Below are positions 1 to 8,284 of a DNA stretch of 64,000 bases, piece by piece. The translations under genes and the position numbers were made by a program. The notes below the pieces were generated by a model that searched no databases, was not told the origin of the DNA, and was given only the letters and a program-made list of their open reading frames with translations. The stretch comes from Komagataeibacter xylinus (GTDB lineage: Bacteria > Pseudomonadota > Alphaproteobacteria > Acetobacterales > Acetobacteraceae): NCBI RefSeq assembly GCF_009834365.1, contig NZ_CP041348.1, forward strand, positions 1,112,501-1,176,500. Reading direction: 5' to 3'. Each line of letters starts with the position of its first letter. The stretch's first letter is position 1.

Positions 1-2
1 TG

Positions 3-437
3 CTGAAAACGGTCAATCGCCGTCCCAACGGATACCGAACCTATCCACCGCAGGCCGTGCTGATCCTGGGGCTTATCACAACGGCGCAGCGGGCCGGATT
101 TACGCTGGATGAAATCCGCACCCTGCTGCCCTCTGACCTGCAGCACTGGGACCATGATGCCCTCATGAATGCACTGACACGCAAGATTGCGGATATCGAG
201 GCGCTACAGGCACGCCTGGCCCAGAGCAAAGCCCACCTCCTTCGTCTGGTTGAGGACATTCAGGCACGCCCTGAAGACATGGACTGTGCGGCCAATGCCC
301 GTCGTGTCCTGACCAATGTGCTTATGGAGCCTTCCAAAAATCTGGACGTCACACCAGACGATGTGCGCCTTCTGGACAGGACGGATCGCCGTCTGTCCGT
401 GAGCAGGGGGCGCAGCAAAAAAGCTGTTTCAGCTTAA
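3..437 (+). CDS. MerR-family transcriptional regulator (5' truncated by window edge)
   Basis: The open frame runs in from the left edge without a start and ends at 437, giving 144 visible residues. The first visible residues contain RPNGYRTYPP followed by an isoleucine/leucine-rich helix and the segment AGFTLDEIRTLL, which is the usual end of a MerR winged helix-turn-helix and the start of its dimerisation helix. A long helical stretch (about residues 55-90) would form the antiparallel coiled coil. About 15 N-terminal residues are missing. The C-terminal part has no clustered cysteines that would suggest metal sensing. It converges with the DJ-1-like gene and is the natural candidate to act on the two MerR-type promoters at 3761-3830; that link is inference. 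Confidence 0.85.
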   Translation: MKTVNRRPNGYRTYPPQAVLILGLITTAQRAGFTLDEIRTLLPSDLQHWDHDALMNALTRKIADIEALQARLAQSKAHLLRLVEDIQARPEDMDCAANARRVLTNVLMEPSKNLDVTPDDVRLLDRTDRRLSVSRGRSKKAVSA

Positions 438-1015
438 AGTCCAGCCAGAAGGGACACGACTTTTCTTGCGGTTGCTCTGGCGGAAGAAGGGTTCTGGCCC
501 GTCACCAGTTTTCCATCCGCCACAACATGGGACATGAACGGCAGAAGGGCTTTTTCGTATAGCGCGCCCCGTGCCTTCATTTCAGCTTCCGCGTTGTAAG
601 GTATCTTCCGCGCTACACCTGCCAGCCTTTCCTCGGTCCACGAAAATCCGGTGATTCTGCGCCCGGAGACCAGAAAAGCCCCATTGGCAAGCCGGGTGTT
701 CAGCAGCCCGCAATATCCATGACAGACAGCGGAAACAATACCGCCCTTTTCCCACACTGCGCGTGTAATGGCCTGAAGGCCCTCACTATCTGGAAAGTCC
801 CACATCACGCCATGCCCGCCGGTAAAGTAGATCGCATCATAATCCTGCGGATTGATGTCTGCTGGGGTGGGGGTTGAAGAGAGCAGGGCCATTTTTGCCG
901 GATCGGCCAGCCACGCTTTTGCGGAACCGTCGCGCATCGGCCATTTCAACGCACGCGGATCAAGCGGAACCTTGCCACCCTTGGGGTAATCATCCGGCGA
1001 GAGACGCGGGCGTAT

Positions 1016-2626
1016 TCAGGCGGCGATGGTATTGTGGACCTGCTGGTGGGCTTTCCAGTGCCAGGGCAGGAGTTCATGGAGGCGTGGATTGGGAATGTCA
1101 TTGATCCGTGCCAGGACATCAGCGAGCCATGCATGGGGATCGACATCGTTCAGGCGCGCGGTGACGATCAGGGAATACATGGCGGCGGCGCGCTCTCCGC
1201 CACGATCGGACCCGGCGAACAACCAGGCTTTCCTGCCCAGGGCGATGCCGCGCAGGGCGCGTTCTGCTGCATTGTTTGAGAGGCAGATCCGGCCGTCAGT
1301 GAGGAATCGTGTGAATGTATCGGCACGCCGTAGAAAATAGTTCATGGCGTGGGTAACGGGATTTTTGGTCGACATGCGCCGGCAACACTCCCGCATCCAG
1401 TCGAACAGATCGTCGACCAGAGGGGCTATGTCTGTTTGACGGACTGCCAGCCGATGTTCTGGGGGCGTACCGTTGATGGTGCGCTCGGCCTGGAATATGG
1501 CGTCGATCCTGCCTACTGCCTCTATGGCGAGGGGCGCCTTGTCCCTCTCGGCGATTTTGAACAGCCCTCTGCGTCCGTGGGCCCAGCATCCGGCGGAGAC
1601 AACCGGCGCGGGTTGGCGTCCCGGTTTCGCCAGAGTATTATAACCCGCATAGGCGTCTGACTGCAGAATGCCGGTCCAGCCGGTGAGATGGTCCGTGGGA
1701 TGTTCGCCCTTGCGGTCCCGGGAATACCGGAACCAGACGGCTGGCGGTGCTGGCCCACCAAATGGACCATCATCACGCACATAATTCCACAATCGTCCGG
1801 TGACTGTCCGGCCTTTCGCCAGAACCGGCACGGTGGTGTCGTCCGCGTGCAGGCGTTGTGCCGCCAGCACATGCGCCCGGATCAGCGTAGTCAGGGGGGC
1901 CAGCGTCGCGGTGCAGGCTCCCACCCAGTCGGCCAGCGTTGATGTGTCGAGATCGATCCCTTCGCGGGCAAAGGCATCGCTCTGGCGGTTCAGCGGCAGA
2001 TGCTGCAGGAACTTGTCGCACAGGATGGTCGACAGCAGCCATGGGCCGGCGCGTCCGCGCGCGATCGGATGGAAGGGGGCGGGTGGCTGGGTGATGCTCT
2101 CGCAGTCCCGGCAGGTGAACTTCTCCCGCACCGTCTGGATGACCTTGAACTGGCGCGGGATCACCTCCAGCGTCTCGGTGACGCTCTCCCCCAGTTTGCT
2201 CAGACGATCGCTGCCACAGCACGGACACTGTGTCGGTGCGGGGATGACGACCCGCTCGCGCGGCAGATCGGCACGCAGGGGCTGGCGCCCCCGGTTGCTC
2301 CTGGGTGCTGTCGCGCGGACGGCGGGATCCGCCGCATTTTCGGGCGCGTCCTCGGCGAGTGTCGTCTCCAGCTCTTCCAGTTCGAGTTCGAGCTGGGCCA
2401 GCAGGCGGCGCCCCCGCTCCGACGAGGCGCCGAAACGGTCCTGGCGCATCCGCGCGATAAGATGTTTGAGATGGGCAATCTGCGCTTCGGCGCTGGCCGC
2501 GCGCGCTTCTGCATCAGTGGCCCGGATTTCGGCAGTAGACGCCCGGAGTTCGGCGACCTGGGCACGCGCCTCGGCAGCGGCAAGTGCTGCGCGCAAGGCG
2601 ATGATGTCGTCCGTGTCTCCCGTCAT
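1016..2626 (-). CDS. tnpC: IS66-family transposase TnpC (DDE transposase)
   Basis: This 536-residue protein is the large IS66 transposase. A long alanine/arginine-rich coiled coil fills roughly residues 5-60. A basic linker follows, then a zinc-binding segment (CPCCGSDRL and FTCRDCE) and the catalytic core with LHADDTTVPVL, DAYAGYN and the C-terminal SNNAAERALRGIALGRKAWLF block typical of IS66. The length is usual for the family and the frame is undamaged. It lies 65 bases downstream of tnpB. Confidence 0.95.
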   Translation of the reverse strand: MTGDTDDIIALRAALAAAEARAQVAELRASTAEIRATDAEARAASAEAQIAHLKHLIARMRQDRFGASSERGRRLLAQLELELEELETTLAEDAPENAADPAVRATAPRSNRGRQPLRADLPRERVVIPAPTQCPCCGSDRLSKLGESVTETLEVIPRQFKVIQTVREKFTCRDCESITQPPAPFHPIARGRAGPWLLSTILCDKFLQHLPLNRQSDAFAREGIDLDTSTLADWVGACTATLAPLTTLIRAHVLAAQRLHADDTTVPVLAKGRTVTGRLWNYVRDDGPFGGPAPPAVWFRYSRDRKGEHPTDHLTGWTGILQSDAYAGYNTLAKPGRQPAPVVSAGCWAHGRRGLFKIAERDKAPLAIEAVGRIDAIFQAERTINGTPPEHRLAVRQTDIAPLVDDLFDWMRECCRRMSTKNPVTHAMNYFLRRADTFTRFLTDGRICLSNNAAERALRGIALGRKAWLFAGSDRGGERAAAMYSLIVTARLNDVDPHAWLADVLARINDIPNPRLHELLPWHWKAHQQVHNTIAA

Positions 2627-2691
2627 GAAGGCAGTTGATCACATGGGCGCTCAAAAGGGTACCAGTATATGCTGACCTGGCGCGGTTTTTA

Positions 2692-3039
2692 TTATCCCGC
2701 CAGTTCAGGTCTCCATGTTTTCTGCGGATTGCGCCAATCCACACCCTCCAGCAGACAAGTCAATTGTGACGGGGAGAGATGGATCGCTCCGTCCTTTGCC
2801 GAAGGCCACAGGAAATGCCCGCGCTCGATCCGCTTCGCATATAAGGAAAGGCCGATCCCATCGTGCCAGATCAGTTTCACCAGGTCGCCGCGTCGGCCCC
2901 TGAAGGCATAGACGTCACCCGCGAAAGGGTCACGACCCAGTGCTTCCTGGACCTTCAACGCCAGCCCGGGCATCCCCAGGCGCATATCGGTTACACCGGC
3001 CGCCAGCCATATCCTCAGCGTGGAGGGAAGCGGGATCAT
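2692..3039 (-). CDS. tnpB: IS66 accessory protein TnpB
   Basis: The 115-residue product starts MIPLPSTLRIWLAAGVTDMR and contains GLALKVQEALGRDPFAGDVYAFRG and KLIWHDGIGLSLYAKRIERG, the conserved core of IS66 Orf2/TnpB. Its biochemical role is not established, but the family needs it for transposition. Its start codon overlaps the tnpA stop by four bases, so translation is probably coupled. Confidence 0.95.
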   Translation of the reverse strand: MIPLPSTLRIWLAAGVTDMRLGMPGLALKVQEALGRDPFAGDVYAFRGRRGDLVKLIWHDGIGLSLYAKRIERGHFLWPSAKDGAIHLSPSQLTCLLEGVDWRNPQKTWRPELAG

Positions 3040-3512
3040 GATCGTAGTGCGCCCACAATCTCACGCAGACGATCAGCGGACAGCCCTGTGTCGAACTCCA
3101 GCCGCACACCGTCCGGAAAGACCAGGCTGACGGCTCGGTCGGACAGCGTTCCCTGTTCTCTCCGACGCTCCAATGGCTGCGGCTCGGGGGCCGGGGCCAC
3201 CATGACAGGTATGAACGATGTCCCGCCTTTGGCCCGAGCCTCTCGCCGCCAGCGAAACACCAGACTTGGATGGATCCCAAACTGTGCAGCCACCTCCCTT
3301 ATGGGGCGTCGGCTCTCGTAGGACGCGATGACCACTCGCGCGCGAAATTCAGGGGCGTGCCAGCGGCGGCGATCCGAAACGATCTCGATCCGCGAGGCGC
3401 CCGCCAGCCTGTCCCGCTCGCCTGTCTCTCTACCGCTCCTTTGGAGCCTCTCTGCGGTACTACCTGCGACACTCGCAGGTAGTACCGCGTCCCTATCTCT
3501 TAAATCGCTCAT
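3036..3512 (-). CDS. tnpA: IS66 accessory protein TnpA (helix-turn-helix)
   Basis: The 158-residue frame contains RRRWHAPEFRARVVIASYE and the helix-turn-helix VAAQFGIHPSLVFRWRREA, as in IS66 TnpA. Residues 1-45 precede the conserved core and are encoded partly by a perfect 16 bp inverted repeat (3454-3488), so the annotated start may be too early. No good ATG or GTG is visible just before the conserved block. The product probably binds the element ends or helps TnpC. Confidence 0.85.
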   Translation of the reverse strand: MSDLRDRDAVLPASVAGSTAERLQRSGRETGERDRLAGASRIEIVSDRRRWHAPEFRARVVIASYESRRPIREVAAQFGIHPSLVFRWRREARAKGGTSFIPVMVAPAPEPQPLERRREQGTLSDRAVSLVFPDGVRLEFDTGLSADRLREIVGALRS

Positions 3513-3760
3513 GCTTCATAGCTGAACCAGACCAGAAGTATTCAGCAAGGCGTCAGTCGCCGGGAGCTTACCCCTTGGGGCTGACAATGCGCTGTTCATA
3601 ACCCCTGGCGGCAAACACGTCCCAGGCATGCGTCAGTTCCGACAGCCATAATCCGGTCGGGTGCGCCGGATTGTCGAAATGCGCGATGTTGGTGGCAACG
3701 TGAAGGATATGACGGCTCATGGCTGGTCCCTTTCATGCGGCAGGGTAGTCGAACAACCGT

Positions 3761-3791
3761 TCTGTAACGTTCAAGTCCAGTTGAAGGTCAA
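3761..3791 (-). promoter_or_regulatory. MerR-type promoter of the DJ-1-like gene
   Basis: On the minus strand TTGACC (3791-3786) and TACAGA (3766-3761) are separated by 19 bp, the over-long spacer typical of MerR-activated promoters. The spacer holds the dyad TTCAA-6 bp-TTGAA centred in it. The -10 lies 40 bases before the DJ-1-like start codon. The sequence is closely related to the divergent promoter at 3800-3830. Confidence 0.65.
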
Positions 3792-3799
3792 TCTGTCGT

Positions 3800-3830
3800 T
3801 TGACATTCAATCTGACTTCAACGTTAGCGT
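3800..3830 (+). promoter_or_regulatory. MerR-type promoter of the epimerase-like gene
   Basis: TTGACA (3800-3805) and TAGCGT (3825-3830) are separated by 19 bp. The 31 bp unit matches the opposing promoter at most positions (shared blocks TTGAC, TTCAA, GACTT, AACGTTA). The -10 lies 41 bases upstream of the ATG at 3872, so the two promoters are placed almost symmetrically, with 8 bp between the two -35 boxes. Confidence 0.6.
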
Positions 3831-3871
3831 TGTAAGGGCAAACCTGCTCGGCACCATGGAGGCAGCCCCAC

Positions 3872-4792
3872 ATGCAGACAATTCTGGGCGCAAATGGCCA
3901 GATCGCCACGGAACTGGCGCGGACATTGCATCAGCATCATACGGGTGACCTGCGGCTTGTGAGCCGCAATCCCCGCAAGGTCAATGACGACGATACCCTT
4001 ATGGCTGCGAACCTGCTGGATGCAGAGCAGACGACACAGGCGGTGAAAGGCAGCCGGATCGTCTATTTCACAGCCGGCCTGCCCCCGGACAGCACACTGT
4101 GGGAAGAGCAGTTTCCGGTCATGCTGAAGAACGCCCTGCAGGCATGCCGGGCGGCCGGGGCCAGTTTTGCCTATTTCGATAATACCTACATGTATCCGCA
4201 GAACAGCGCGATCCAGACGGAGGAAACACGCTTCGCCCCGGTTGGCCGGAAAGGGCGGGTGCGCGCTGCAATGGCGTCCATGGTGCTGGAAGAAATGGTC
4301 CGAAGAGACATCCCCGTGCTCATCGCCCGCGCACCGGAATTCTACGGCCCGGGGAAAACGCAGAGCTTCACCAATGCCCTGATCATTGACAGGCTGAAAG
4401 CGGGCAGAAGACCGCTGGTCCCGGTCCGTGACGATACGCGCCGGACCCTCATCTGGACACCGGATGCAAGCCGCGGGCTGGCAACCCTGGGCAACACACC
4501 GGATGCTTATGGCCAGACCTGGCATCTGCCATGCTGTGATGATCGGCCGACCTACAGGACATTCGTCACCATGGCGAGCAGGATTTTCGGGCACGCGCCC
4601 TCCTATTCGGTCATTGGAAAGTGGCCACTGATCATCGCAGGCATTTTTTCAAAAAAGGTGCGGGAGATTAGGGAACTGCTGCCACGCTACGAACAGGACA
4701 ATCTCTTCGATTCAACGAAGTTCAAACGCCGTTTCCCCGAGTTTTCTGTCACGACATATGAGGAGGGTCTGGAAGTGATCAGGAAGGAATAG
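3872..4792 (+). CDS. NAD(P)-dependent epimerase/dehydratase-like protein (atypical SDR)
   Basis: The 306-residue protein starts MQTILGANGQIATELARTL, whose GANGQIA is the Gly-rich nucleotide-binding loop of an extended or atypical SDR Rossmann fold. LVSRNPRKV follows at the second strand, where NADP(H)-preferring enzymes carry a basic residue. FAYFDNTYMYP and IARAPEFYGPG match the strands after the catalytic region of NAD-dependent epimerases, but a clear YxxxK pair is not visible, so catalysis is uncertain. GGAGG precedes the ATG by 9 bases. It is transcribed divergently from the DJ-1-like gene under a matching MerR-type promoter, suggesting a shared stress response to aldehydes or quinones (inference). 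Confidence 0.8.
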   Translation: MQTILGANGQIATELARTLHQHHTGDLRLVSRNPRKVNDDDTLMAANLLDAEQTTQAVKGSRIVYFTAGLPPDSTLWEEQFPVMLKNALQACRAAGASFAYFDNTYMYPQNSAIQTEETRFAPVGRKGRVRAAMASMVLEEMVRRDIPVLIARAPEFYGPGKTQSFTNALIIDRLKAGRRPLVPVRDDTRRTLIWTPDASRGLATLGNTPDAYGQTWHLPCCDDRPTYRTFVTMASRIFGHAPSYSVIGKWPLIIAGIFSKKVREIRELLPRYEQDNLFDSTKFKRRFPEFSVTTYEEGLEVIRKE

Positions 4793-5676
4793 AGAGGCGG
4801 ATACCGCCGTCATGTCAGACATTAAAGCGGCTGTGACCATTGCCCGAAAGCCGACATTGTCAAGCAGACCGCTATAGACAGAGTTTGGGACAAAGTCGTC
4901 GTCTCCGCTTCGCTGCTACGATGACGGTTTTCAGCGAAAGCAGAAGCTTCAGCCTCGTATAAAACTATCGTCGGTTGGCTGCGATTGGAGGCAAGAGTCG
5001 CGTGGTGCCTTTGGATCTCACAGCAGCGGATAGCGGTTATTCCTCCTCTCGCTTAATTGCCTTCTGTGTTCGTACGGACGATCAATTCCCACTGGATGGA
5101 ACCGAGATTGGTCGCATGTTGGTGATGATTCTGAGGCGGGAGAGGATCGCCCTTGTTCGATGTAATCTCTTTCTTGCAGTGTCGGCACTTGTAGATTCCC
5201 GATATAGGAACTTCGCTCCCAGGATTGTAATAGTGAGTCTACCAAGTGTTTTGAGGCTTACCTGTCTTGTGAAGATCATTTAGATTTAAATACCAAGCCA
5301 TCTCATGCTCCGTGGGAACCCAATTTCTCTCGGCATTCTACTACAAGCTACTATCCCGACAAATACTAATTATGCGAAAAAACACTTGTTCATTTTAGGA
5401 TAGAAAATTATTGTTTTCTTATAGTAATACAATAAATTGAGACATTTTATCAATATAAATCATCAAATATAATTAGTATATGAATTTGATTTCGTGTGAA
5501 ATTATATAAATAACTTACTATAAATTCTATTTTAACAGGGGAATGTCTTATATATTTACTTAATTAACACTTGCGCGGGTCCGAGAAGGCGGCATCAATC
5601 CGATTTTAGTGGCCATCGAAGCAGCTTGGTTTCGATGGCATTCCGCGTTTAATATCGACAAAACGGAGAGGATCAA
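4793..5676. other. Gene-free stretch, partly very AT-rich
   Basis: No frame here has a convincing start, ribosome binding site or recognisable product. The part from about 5330 to 5570 is strikingly AT-rich compared with the GC-rich flanks, with runs such as AATTATTG and TATAAAT. The last 40 bases hold the ribosome binding site GGAGAGG for the next gene. The base composition suggests recently acquired or decayed DNA. Confidence 0.6.
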
Positions 5677-6558
5677 ATGTCACTTTCTGGTGTTATGAGT
5701 TCGCCTTACCAGCGTAAATTTTTCCTGTTTTCATCGATCTTAATTATCATTGTTTCCTGTTTTATCGTATGGATTCTTTATTGGTTCACATTGGACACTC
5801 GCGGCTGGAACCTGCTCATTAGTGTCTTAGTTTCGATTGTCACCAGCGCCATATTCTCCCTTGGGTCTGCGCTCTATCTTGCCTTTTTCTTCGAAGACCC
5901 CTTCGAACTTGCCTCTGCCCAAGAGCTGCTGCCTCAAGATGTCGGCCAAGCCCTAAGGCAGATAGCCGAGAATACGGCAGACTATAAGCTGTTCGTGCGC
6001 ACTGGCCGCCATTTCAGGGCGGAAATTCTCCCTGTACTCGTGAATAGCGCCATAAAGTCCCGCAGGCCTGTCCAAATCGAAGTAGTGCTACTCAATTTTC
6101 GTAATGACGCTTTATGCGAGAAATACGCGGCTTACCGGAAAAGTACCTCCTTTGACGCCAAGGTGTGGACAAAGGAATATGTGCAGCAGGAAGTGTTGGC
6201 GACGATCTTGCGGCTGATCGATACCGTGGTGACCCACAGCAGCCTAGTGAAGGTTGATCTTTATTTGAGCGATCGACTTTCGATTTTCCGAATTGACGGA
6301 TCATCAGACGAACTTATCGTCACCCGGGAAGATCCCAAGGATACAGCGTCACGTTATCGCCGCGATGATAGGGCCTACTCAGCCTTCCTGACCGAATTCA
6401 ATTGGACGCGCGATGATGCGATAAAGGTTAGGCTTGGAAGCAATGGTTTGTCACTACCGACAACATTGGAGGAAATGTTAGACGGATCTTCTTTGCTAGC
6501 AACTGTCGGCGCTGGTGCGGCGAAGGCAAAAACTGCCCCCTCACCATATGCCCGTTAA
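5677..6558 (+). CDS. Two-transmembrane protein of unknown function
   Basis: This 293-residue protein has two strong hydrophobic helices, about residues 14-37 (KFFLFSSILIIIVSCFIVWI) and 47-72. A soluble domain of about 220 residues follows and should face the cytoplasm. That domain starts after an acidic linker (FFEDPFELASAQELLPQD) and has an alternating helix/strand pattern (AEILPVLVNSAIKSRRPVQIEVVLLNF). This is loosely like phospholipase-D-type sensor folds, but no HKD motif is visible. I do not recognise the family. GGAGAGG precedes the ATG. The last 11 bases overlap the start of the following cupin-like gene, so the two were a coupled pair. Base composition is lower in GC than the core genes. 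Confidence 0.75.
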   Translation: MSLSGVMSSPYQRKFFLFSSILIIIVSCFIVWILYWFTLDTRGWNLLISVLVSIVTSAIFSLGSALYLAFFFEDPFELASAQELLPQDVGQALRQIAENTADYKLFVRTGRHFRAEILPVLVNSAIKSRRPVQIEVVLLNFRNDALCEKYAAYRKSTSFDAKVWTKEYVQQEVLATILRLIDTVVTHSSLVKVDLYLSDRLSIFRIDGSSDELIVTREDPKDTASRYRRDDRAYSAFLTEFNWTRDDAIKVRLGSNGLSLPTTLEEMLDGSSLLATVGAGAAKAKTAPSPYAR

Positions 6559-6811
6559 AATTCCTTTCCCACTCACGCTCGATTACGTCAGATCGGCTTC
6601 AACTTCTGCCCTATTTGCAAGCCTCCAGTCGTGGGTGAAGGCGTCAGATCCTACCTGTCTGGTTCACCCGCACGGCTTCGCCGTAGTCCTCCTCAGGTCC
6701 GGGTTCGAAGACTGGCGGCTTCATTGGTGGCCGAAAGGACCAAGAATTTTGACTGGCATGCCGGGGATGATCCACACCCACGACAAAATGATTGAGAGCC
6801 GAATTCTTCTG

Positions 6812-8190
6812 TGGTTGCCGTCCGTTATGCAAGAGTTTTCTGACCCATATTGACGTGTGATCGTGTGCGGTCTTCTGTAAGGCCTGTTGATGTGGCCTTT
6901 CAGAAGCCACTGGCCAGTATGGTGATCAGCGGATCAGATCCAAATCTCACAGGCGTGCTTTAAAGCACAGAGAAATCCACTGGTTTTTCCGATCCGGATC
7001 AGACGATCATGCGCCCATTCAGGTCATCGCCCTCTCACACCCCTACCGGTTCCATCCGCGGGAGCCGAGCCATCGCTCAGGCTGCCACGGACAGGGCCGG
7101 ATCCCGATAATCCTCCTGTTTTGTTGCCATGGCCCAGATGGCTCGTGCCATCCTGTTGGCCAGCGCAATGGCTACCAGCATACGGGGCTTGCGGGCCAGC
7201 ATCCGTGCCAGCCAGCTTCCCGGTGCAGGGGCCTTACGGCTGGCCCAGTTCACCTGGGTCATGGCGCCCATGATGAGAAGCCTGCGGATATCAGCCTGCC
7301 CGGCTTTTGATATCTTCCCCAGCCTTTCCTTTCCGCCAGATGAGAACTGACGGGGCACCAGCCCCAGCCACGCAGCAAAGTCGCGCCCGCGCCGGAAGCT
7401 CTGCAGGTCAGGCGCAAAAGCTTCAATCGCAAGAGCGGTCAGAGGACCCACTCCAGGCATGCTCTGCAATCTGCAGGTGTTTTCACTTTCCTGGGCAAGC
7501 ATCCTGATCTTCTTTGTTCTGACATCAATCCGCACACTCTGCTCCGAAATCTGTCGCAGCAGATCAAGGCATTCCTGCTTCACAGCCTCTGGCAGAACCG
7601 CCTCATCCAGCATGGCTTCAATGTGTCTGATATGCGCAATCCCCTGTGGCACGACGAGACCGAATTCATACAGAACGGCACGCAGGGCATTCACCAGTTC
7701 CGTGCGCTGGTGCACCAGACGCTGCCGGGCCCGGAAAAGAACGCCACGCGCCTGCTGCGCTTCAGTGCGTGGTTCGACAAAGCGCATTTCCGGCTGACGG
7801 GCCGCAATGACGATCGCTTCCGCATCAGCAGCATCGTTCTTCTGGCGCTTCACGAAAGGCTTCACATACTGCGGAGCGATCAGTCTGACCTCGTGACCAG
7901 CTCCTGCCAGTTCGCGAGCCCAGTAATGCGCGCTCCCGCACGCTTCAAGAACGACCAGAGCAGGCGGCTGCGTGGCCATGAACTGCATAAACTGCTGACG
8001 ACGCAGCTTTTTGCGAAACATCACCTCGCCCGCACGCGAAGCTCCATGAACCTGGAAAATGTTCTTTGCCAGATCAATGCCTATCACTGTATCCTTCATC
8101 TGCCGTCCTTTCGCGCAGTCGTTTCTTCCAACGACCATTCTGGCACATTGCGATGCCGTGCGGGGAGGACGGCAACCACCCCATCTCACA
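6812..8190 (-). mobile_element. IS110-family (IS1111-type) insertion sequence
   Basis: The element carries one transposase and about 265 bases of non-coding sequence beyond its 3' end. TGGTTGCCGTCC at 6812-6823 is repeated inverted as GGACGGCAACCA at 8167-8178, followed by a 12 base tail to the junction. Inverted repeats of about 12 bp, subterminal at one end, mark the IS1111 group. No target duplication is seen. The boundaries were placed so that the host gene frame (RILLGQIKNVLYDV) is restored; they could shift by one base. Confidence 0.85.
7077..8099 (-). CDS. IS110/IS1111-family transposase (DEDD type)
   Basis: The 340-residue product starts MKDTVIGIDLAKNIFQVHG, the N-terminal RuvC-like DEDD domain of IS110 transposases. 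KRQKNDAADAEAI is the conserved acidic block. The C-terminal transposase_20 domain carries LQSMPGVGPLTALAIEA and FAAWLGLVPRQFSSGGKERLGKISK. The ATG at 8099 is preceded by AAAGGAC; a longer frame to 8201 would run across the element end into host DNA and is rejected. The frame is intact. Confidence 0.95.
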   Translation of the reverse strand: MKDTVIGIDLAKNIFQVHGASRAGEVMFRKKLRRQQFMQFMATQPPALVVLEACGSAHYWARELAGAGHEVRLIAPQYVKPFVKRQKNDAADAEAIVIAARQPEMRFVEPRTEAQQARGVLFRARQRLVHQRTELVNALRAVLYEFGLVVPQGIAHIRHIEAMLDEAVLPEAVKQECLDLLRQISEQSVRIDVRTKKIRMLAQESENTCRLQSMPGVGPLTALAIEAFAPDLQSFRRGRDFAAWLGLVPRQFSSGGKERLGKISKAGQADIRRLLIMGAMTQVNWASRKAPAPGSWLARMLARKPRMLVAIALANRMARAIWAMATKQEDYRDPALSVAA

Positions 8191-8284
8191 GGGCAGATCA
8201 AGAACGTTCTTTATGACGTTTCGGCAGTAACGGCCGGAGGGCAGCCTGTGTACGAAGTGGCCTACGCTGGCAACAAATATGTTA

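Larger units (their letters stand above)
986..3571 (-). mobile_element. IS66-family insertion sequence, complete
   Basis: The 2586 bp element carries tnpA, tnpB and tnpC in the standard IS66 order. The left end (986) begins GTAATCATCCGGCGA and the right end, read inward on the other strand from 3571, begins GTAAGCTCCCGGCGA; about 17 of the first 22 bases agree, so these are the terminal inverted repeats. The 8 bp sequence CCCTTGGG occurs directly outside both ends (978-985 and 3572-3579), which is the duplication length known for IS66. All three frames are open, so the copy may still be active. It interrupts the DJ-1-like gene. Confidence 0.95.
434..3720 (-). pseudogene. DJ-1/PfpI (Hsp31/HchA-like) protein, split by IS66-family insertion
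   Basis: The 5' part (3720 down to 3572) starts with MSRHILHVATNIAHF and reads to VSPKG before a stop at the element end. The 3' part (985 down to 434) resumes with YPKGGKVPLDPRALKWP. Removing the element at 986-3571 and one copy of its 8 bp duplication restores one frame of 230 residues with the family motif SPKGG at the junction. The nucleophile-elbow motif AVCHG (catalytic Cys) lies in the 3' part. Family members are chaperone-like deglycases or glyoxalase III enzymes acting on methylglyoxal-type aldehydes; the substrate here is unknown. The start is supported by AAAGGGA seven bases upstream. The gene is very probably inactive. A shortened product from an internal TTG at 949 is possible but would lack the N-terminal strand. 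Confidence 0.9.

Noticed and set aside
4975..5283. Open frame of 102 codons in the AT-rich block
   Set aside because: No ribosome binding site, no recognisable product and a competing frame on the other strand of similar size.
8102..8201. Extended N-terminus of the IS110-family transposase
   Set aside because: It would start in host DNA outside the element; the ATG at 8099 has AAAGGAC and the conserved MKDTVIGIDLAK start.
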